Shown: one piece after another, positions 43,110 through 47,045 of the stretch
How the letters are laid out: each line of letters starts with the position of its first letter
Numbering within the stretch: the first letter of the stretch is position 1
DNA from: Carboxylicivirga sp.
GTDB lineage: Bacteria > Bacteroidota > Bacteroidia > Bacteroidales > Marinilabiliaceae
Assembly (NCBI GenBank): GCA_025210475.1
Contig: JAOARW010000045.1
Span: forward strand, 1 to 47,045
Length of the DNA: 47,045 nucleotides
Direction: 5' to 3'
Notes under the pieces: model-generated
The model's database searches: none
What the model was told of the DNA's origin: nothing
The model's input: the letters and a program-made list of their open reading frames with translations, nothing else
Translations under genes and position numbers: made by a program

Positions 43110-43535
43110 CTATTCCATTTCAATTAATACATCGTTTTGTAATACGGCATCACCAACTGATACTTTGATAGAAGAAACGGTACCGTCTTTTTCAGCCAGT
43201 ACATTGTTTTCCATCTTCATGGCTTCCATCACTAACAAAACATCACCTTTTTTAACAGAGTCGCCCTCACTTACCAGTACCTTAAAGATATTACCCGGCA
43301 ATGGTGCATTTACTTTAATTGTGCCACTACCGGGTTTTTTGGTAATAAAACCTTCACCTGGCTTGCGCTGAATTTCTTTACGAACCAGTTTTGGCGTTTT
43401 GGCTTTCTTAACTTCTTGATGAATCTCTACTTCATATTGTGTTCCGTTCACATCCAATTGAGCAATATTTTCCTCAATATCTTTAAGGTGAACGTCGTAT
43501 TTATTACCTCTGATGGTAAAGCTAAACTTTTTCAT
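43110..43535 (-). CDS. Biotin carrier subunit of methylmalonyl-CoA decarboxylase
   Basis: 141-residue biotinylated carrier that shuttles CO2 from the carboxyltransferase to the beta subunit. The C-terminal biotinyl domain (about 74-141) has the canonical VMEAMKMEN with K107 as biotin site and [15 protein letters not shown] before it. The N-terminal part (1-45) is a short beta domain typical of Bacteroidota versions, joined by a linker rich in Lys and Pro ([18 protein letters not shown]). It lies 6 bases after the gamma-like gene. Confidence 0.92.
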   Translation of the reverse strand: MKKFSFTIRGNKYDVHLKDIEENIAQLDVNGTQYEVEIHQEVKKAKTPKLVRKEIQRKPGEGFITKKPGSGTIKVNAPLPGNIFKVLVSEGDSVKKGDVLLVMEAMKMENNVLAEKDGTVSSIKVSVGDAVLQNDVLIEME

Positions 43536-43541
43536 GTCCTG

Positions 43542-43907
43542 TTATCTGGGGAAATTAACATTGTTAAAACTATACACTTTTGAGCTCCACGGCGAATAAC
43601 GCTTTCTCACTTCTTTAATGGTAATAACGTTACTTTCTTCATCGTGCAACTCATTAAAATATGAGTAAAGCGCCATGGCGATAGCAGCGTTAGTTTCGCC
43701 CGTAATCACCACTTCTTTGTCGGCTACATCTTTTTTAACGATGTCTTTATCCTTATTTTTCTTACGAAGTGAACGACGAATGCCCCAATTTAAAATCTTA
43801 GGTACAGTGAGAAAAACCCCAATCAAAAATACCAAAGCCACAAAAACGATAAACCATCCCAAAACTGTAATGGTCCATGTCATTGAATCAACTAATAAAA
43901 ATGTCAT
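43542..43907 (-). CDS. OadG-like small membrane subunit
   Basis: 121-residue protein with one N-terminal membrane helix (about 12-32, TVLGWFIVFVALVFLIGVFL) and a charged cytoplasmic part (RRSLRKKNKDKDIVKKDVADKE). The C-terminal half, EVVITGETNAAIAMALYSYFNELHDEESNVITI, and the final YSPWSSKVYSFNNVNFPR resemble OadG/MmdD-type subunits that hold the decarboxylase complex together. It sits between the carboxyltransferase (11 bases upstream) and the biotin carrier (6 bases downstream). The family varies a lot, so position is part of the evidence. Confidence 0.8.
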   Translation of the reverse strand: MTFLLVDSMTWTITVLGWFIVFVALVFLIGVFLTVPKILNWGIRRSLRKKNKDKDIVKKDVADKEVVITGETNAAIAMALYSYFNELHDEESNVITIKEVRKRYSPWSSKVYSFNNVNFPR

Positions 43908-43918
43908 GTTCCTGTGGT

Positions 43919-45478
43919 TTAAAGTGGAATATTTGAATGTTTCTTAGGAGGATTCGTCACTTTCTTTGTCTGAAGATTCTGGAAAGCTCTAATCACTCTG
44001 AAACGCGTATTGCGTGGCTCAATAACATCATCGATATAGCCATATGAAGCTGCCTGATAAGGGTTCGCAAATGACTCTTCGTATTCGTCGGTCTTTTTCT
44101 GAGCATATGCTGCCTTCTCCTCTTCAGTTTCCAGCTTAGAAATTGCTCTGCCTTCCAATACTTCAATCGCTCCTTTTGCACCCATCACAGCAATTTCTGA
44201 CATTGGCCATGCATAGTTAAAGTCACCCCTTAATTGTTTCGATGACATAACATCATGCGCACCACCATATGACTTACGGATGGTTACTGTTACTTTTGGC
44301 ACAGTCGCTTCACCATAAGCAAACATTAGTTTAGCTCCGTGAATAATAATACCTGCGTATTCCTGTCCCGATCCTGGTAAGAATCCCGGAACATCAACCA
44401 AGGTTAAAATTGGAATGTTAAACGCATCACACATTTGTACAAAGCGTGCAGCTTTACGAGAAGCATCACAATCCAACACTCCAGCCAGGTAATTAGGCTG
44501 GTTAGCCACAACTCCAACTGATTGTCCATCTAAACGACAGAATCCGGTAATGATATTTTTCGCATAGTTACGGTGTACTTCCAAAAATTCACCATCATCA
44601 GCCAATGAGAAAATAATCTCATTCATATCGTATGGTAAATTCGGATTATCCGGAACGATGTTATTCAAATTATCATCCAAACGGTCGATCGGATCAGCAC
44701 ACTCTAAAACAGGTGCTTCTTCCATGTTGTTTTGAGGTAAGTACGATACCAGCTTACGGATTAAAAGTAAGCCTTCTTGTTCGTCTTCTACTTTAAAGTG
44801 TGCCACACCTGATTTTGAAGCATGAACATCGGCACCACCTAAATCTTCTACAGTAATTTCTTCACCAGTAACGGTTTTAACAACCTTTGGCCCTGTTACA
44901 AACATATACGACGACTCCTCAGTCATCATGATAAAATCGGTTAAGGCCGGCGAATAAACAGCACCTCCGGCACAAGGTCCGAATATTGCTGAAATCTGCG
45001 GAATTACACCTGAAGCAAGAATGTTACGCTCGAATATTTCGGCATAACCAGCCAAAGATGTCACACCTTCCTGAATACGGGCACCACCAGAATCGTTGAT
45101 TCCAATAACAGGCGCCCCCACTCTCATGGCCATATCCATGATCTTACAAATTTTTTGCGCCATTGTTTCAGACAATGAACCACCAAAAACTGTAAAATCC
45201 TGTGCATACACATATACAACACGACCATCAATGGTACCATGACCAGTTACAACACCATCGCCAAGAAACTTGTTCTTTTCCATACCAAAATTGGTACAAC
45301 GATGAGTTACGAACATATCCAGCTCTTCGAAAGAACCTTCGTCCAATAGAACCTCGATTCTTTCGCGTGCAGTCATTTTACCTTGCGAATGCTGCTTCTC
45401 GATACGTTTTTCGCCTCCGCCCAGTTTAGCTTCTGAGCGGAGATCGATTAGTTTTTTAATTTTATCCTGAGTTGACAT
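43919..45478 (-). CDS. mmdA: Methylmalonyl-CoA decarboxylase carboxyltransferase subunit (MmdA/PccB family)
   Basis: 519-residue cytosolic acyl-CoA carboxyltransferase that moves CO2 from (S)-methylmalonyl-CoA to biotin, leaving propionyl-CoA. Visible segments are [21 protein letters not shown] (33-53), [43 protein letters not shown] with the oxyanion Gly pair, and [35 protein letters not shown]. Length fits PccB/MmdA. The same family makes propionyl-CoA carboxylase, but the Na+-pump beta and gamma-like subunits in the operon favour the decarboxylase. It follows the epimerase gene by 32 bases. Confidence 0.93.
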   Translation of the reverse strand: MSTQDKIKKLIDLRSEAKLGGGEKRIEKQHSQGKMTARERIEVLLDEGSFEELDMFVTHRCTNFGMEKNKFLGDGVVTGHGTIDGRVVYVYAQDFTVFGGSLSETMAQKICKIMDMAMRVGAPVIGINDSGGARIQEGVTSLAGYAEIFERNILASGVIPQISAIFGPCAGGAVYSPALTDFIMMTEESSYMFVTGPKVVKTVTGEEITVEDLGGADVHASKSGVAHFKVEDEQEGLLLIRKLVSYLPQNNMEEAPVLECADPIDRLDDNLNNIVPDNPNLPYDMNEIIFSLADDGEFLEVHRNYAKNIITGFCRLDGQSVGVVANQPNYLAGVLDCDASRKAARFVQMCDAFNIPILTLVDVPGFLPGSGQEYAGIIIHGAKLMFAYGEATVPKVTVTIRKSYGGAHDVMSSKQLRGDFNYAWPMSEIAVMGAKGAIEVLEGRAISKLETEEEKAAYAQKKTDEYEESFANPYQAASYGYIDDVIEPRNTRFRVIRAFQNLQTKKVTNPPKKHSNIPL

Positions 45479-45510
45479 ATAAAATGGTAAGAATTATTCT
45501 GAAAATAGGG

Positions 45511-45921
45511 TTATTTGTTAGGATCTTCGCATAATTCAGTTAGTACACCAAAGGTTGATTTTGGGTGTAAGAATCCAATGTTTAAACCTTCAGCGCCCTT
45601 ACGAGGTGCTTTGTCAATCAAGCGTACTCCTTGCTCTTCTGCAAAAGTTAACTTTTCAGCTAAGTTTTCTACAGCAAAAGCCATGTGGTGAATACCTTCA
45701 CCCTTCTTCTCTACAAACTTACCAATTGGCCCTTCAGGATCTGTTGACTCTAAAAGTTCGATTTTAGTATCACCAACCTTAAAGAAAGCAGTTTTAACTT
45801 TTTGATCAGCAACTTCCTCTACTGCGTAACACTCTAATCCATAAACTTTTTCAAAGAAAGGAATTGCTTCGTTTAAGTCTTTTACTGCGATCCCAATGTG
45901 CTCAATATGCGTCGGCTTCAT
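45511..45921 (-). CDS. mce: Methylmalonyl-CoA epimerase
   Basis: Converts (R)-methylmalonyl-CoA, made from succinyl-CoA by the cobalamin mutase, to the (S) form used by the decarboxylase. The 136 residues form a glyoxalase-type fold: THIEHIGIAVKDLNEAI with the first metal-binding His (H8), IELLESTDPEGPIGKF, EGIHHMAFAVENL with the second metal-binding His, and VLTELCE at the end with the metal-binding Glu. Length is typical. It is the first gene of the operon; mutase genes are not in the window. Confidence 0.95.
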   Translation of the reverse strand: MKPTHIEHIGIAVKDLNEAIPFFEKVYGLECYAVEEVADQKVKTAFFKVGDTKIELLESTDPEGPIGKFVEKKGEGIHHMAFAVENLAEKLTFAEEQGVRLIDKAPRKGAEGLNIGFLHPKSTFGVLTELCEDPNK

Positions 45922-45956
45922 ATCTAATAATTTATTGTTTAATAAAAATGATTCAA

Positions 45957-45964
45957 CAAAAGTA
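45957..45964 (-). promoter_or_regulatory. -7 element TACTTTTG of the mce/mmd operon
   Basis: Exact TAnnTTTG on the minus strand, 35 bases before the mce ATG, for a leader of about 30 bases. No -33 TTTG at standard spacing was seen. Confidence 0.55.
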
Positions 45965-46293
45965 GAAACTAATCAAACTTTTTCCACATTTTTTCCATTA
46001 AAAAAAGATTGTTTTAAAACATATATGTGCTCTAAAACAACGTTAAATAGTATTAAATCGAACTTGTTAGATATGTCTATACATGTAGTTCTCAATATGA
46101 ACTATTGGACATTAATCTCTATCTTCACTTTCAATCCGAAAGAATTTCTGATAAAATCTGTAAGTCAATTTAGATTTATTCTTATTATCTATAAGTAAAA
46201 CCTATCATAATTATTGAATTGTATTTTCAGCCTGACATTAGTCAGAAAACCATAGAACAAACAGCAGTTTAAAGAAAATATTGGTTTATACTA
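45965..46293. other. Intergenic stretch with no gene
   Basis: AT-rich stretch upstream of mce. An open frame of about 100 codons on the plus strand here starts inside mce, has no recognisable protein character and is rejected. No RNA gene or strong hairpin was seen. Confidence 0.5.
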
Positions 46294-46479
46294 TTAGAAA
46301 CTGTTTAAGTTTTACCCTTTGGTTTATTTTGGTGAATTAATCTCTCATACGGCTGCAAAAATTCTTTAAATAGCGATGCTATTCGCATTATTTTTCCTTT
46401 GTCTGAGAACGTATTTCATTCAAAACAATTAGCTAAGCTGAACGTTGTTTCACAAAAACAAAATTTAAACAGTTTCTTA
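46294..46479. mobile_element. 180-bp MITE-like element with 17-base terminal inverted repeats
   Basis: GAAACTGTTTAAGTTTT (46297-46313) and AAAATTTAAACAGTTTC (46460-46476) are inverted with one mismatch. TTA stands directly outside both ends (46294-46296 and 46477-46479), which fits a 3-base TNA target duplication as made by IS5-type elements of the IS1031/IS427 groups. The 146-base interior has a small AATAGC/GCTATT hairpin and no transposase frame, so it would need a transposase in trans. Family assignment is inference from terminus and target only. Confidence 0.7.
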
Positions 46480-46866
46480 ATGTAAAGACGAAGAGCTTTT
46501 TTATTCGAACGGCCAAAACTATCAACTCTCGACTGATATTAATTGAGAGTATTTAAGCTTCATATTTTAACTATTTCTTTATAATGATGTGTGAACAACT
46601 TAATTTTTAGATCGTAAATATTGGGCCTTTAATCACGTTTTATCCAATTGCAACTTGAGTTATATGATGCTTTGAATTATTCAGCACAATTAAAAACAAT
46701 CGTCAGTAAAATGATTGTGACATTATCACTTAAGCAATTCAGATATTGCTTACAATTTTGCTAAATCCAATGAGTGGTGATTTTTAACAGAGAATTTTCA
46801 TGTAATCCTTTATTAAAAATCAAATGAAAATGATGAACTTCTTGTCGATAGAAACCCCTTAAACAC
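46480..46866. other. Intergenic stretch before the rRNA operon terminator
   Basis: No ORF of coding character or RNA gene is visible. Two weak hairpins occur: ACTCTC/GAGAGT (46525-46550) and ACAATC/GATTGT (46696-46718). Confidence 0.5.
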
Positions 46867-46900
46867 AAAAAATCCGATACTCTTTACGAATATCGGATTT
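46867..46900 (-). terminator. Terminator of the rRNA operon
   Basis: Minus strand AAATCCGATA pairs with TATCGGATTT (10 bp, loop of 11) and is followed by TTTG, about 12 bases after the 5S gene ends. Confidence 0.88.
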
Positions 46901-46911
46901 CTCTAAAAAAA

Positions 46912-47019
<108 letters not shown>

Positions 47020-47045
47020 ATATTGTATCTAGCTTCTAGCCTCTA

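Noticed and set aside
43919..45478. Propionyl-CoA carboxylase as the main function
   Set aside because: The Na+-pump beta and OadG-like subunits share the operon and no biotin carboxylase gene is present.
45896..46198. 100-codon plus-strand frame upstream of mce
   Set aside because: It starts within mce on the other strand, crosses the promoter, and has AT-driven composition without protein features.

Overview
The window looks like chromosomal DNA of an AT-rich anaerobic or facultative member of the Bacteroidota, most likely a marine Bacteroidales/Marinilabiliales-type organism. The support is indirect. The gene content is typical: a Bacteroides-type SerA with Lys in place of the catalytic His, a Na+-translocating methylmalonyl-CoA decarboxylase operon, a Wza/Wzc pair with a Tyr-rich tail, and DUF4197 and DUF4625 lipoproteins. 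Eleven intergenic regions carry an exact TAnnTTTG, the -7 element of the Bacteroidota primary sigma factor, and a twelfth has a near match. The genus cannot be fixed from this window.

Layout. 1-5000: serine synthesis (serC, serA), gcvT with a possible 19-codon upstream ORF, and a two-gene HPt + STAS signalling unit. 4914-10158: a complete citrate lyase operon (citD-citE-citF-citXG-citC, minus strand). 10534-14966: a dlt-like acylation operon (AMP-ligase, carrier protein, MBOAT acyltransferase, SGNH/DltD-like transferase) whose ligase gene is interrupted by one in-frame TAA. 15007-21166: a MalY-type aminotransferase, a glutaminyl cyclase lipoprotein and a 1298-residue exported LRR protein. 21235-25424: a DUF4625 lipoprotein, a WbpP-like UDP-GlcNAc 4-epimerase, and a zapB-like/zapA/rny unit. 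25612-30200: YgiQ radical-SAM protein, DUF4197 lipoprotein and a short UvrD/FBH1-like helicase. 30283-35053: a membrane-tethered HTH-like/PKD protein divergent from an exported FAD oxidoreductase and an FMN-binding-like protein, then a YedF/DsrE protein. 35402-41333: folD, ffh, and an export pair (Wza-like, Wzc-like). 41817-45921: the methylmalonyl-CoA decarboxylase operon. The right end holds a 180-bp MITE-like element and a 5S rRNA gene; 16S and 23S would lie beyond the edge.

How the genes work together. Citrate lyase splits citrate to acetate and oxaloacetate; the right-end operon decarboxylates (S)-methylmalonyl-CoA to propionyl-CoA and exports Na+. Together they fit a succinate/propionate fermenter. 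GcvT and FolD belong to one-carbon metabolism fed by serine. The dlt-like operon follows the published acyl-shuttle scheme (carrier protein to MBOAT C-terminal Tyr to SGNH serine), and its MBOAT ends in exactly such a hexapeptide. The LRR protein is predicted to begin with Gln after signal cleavage, making it a candidate substrate of the glutaminyl cyclase encoded just upstream.

Most novel points: the dlt-like operon with a fused acyl shuttle and a broken ligase, the exported FAD/FMN pair with a divergent tethered sensor, the 36 gap-free 23-residue LRRs, and the MITE. No CRISPR array, prophage, tRNA or intact transposase was seen.
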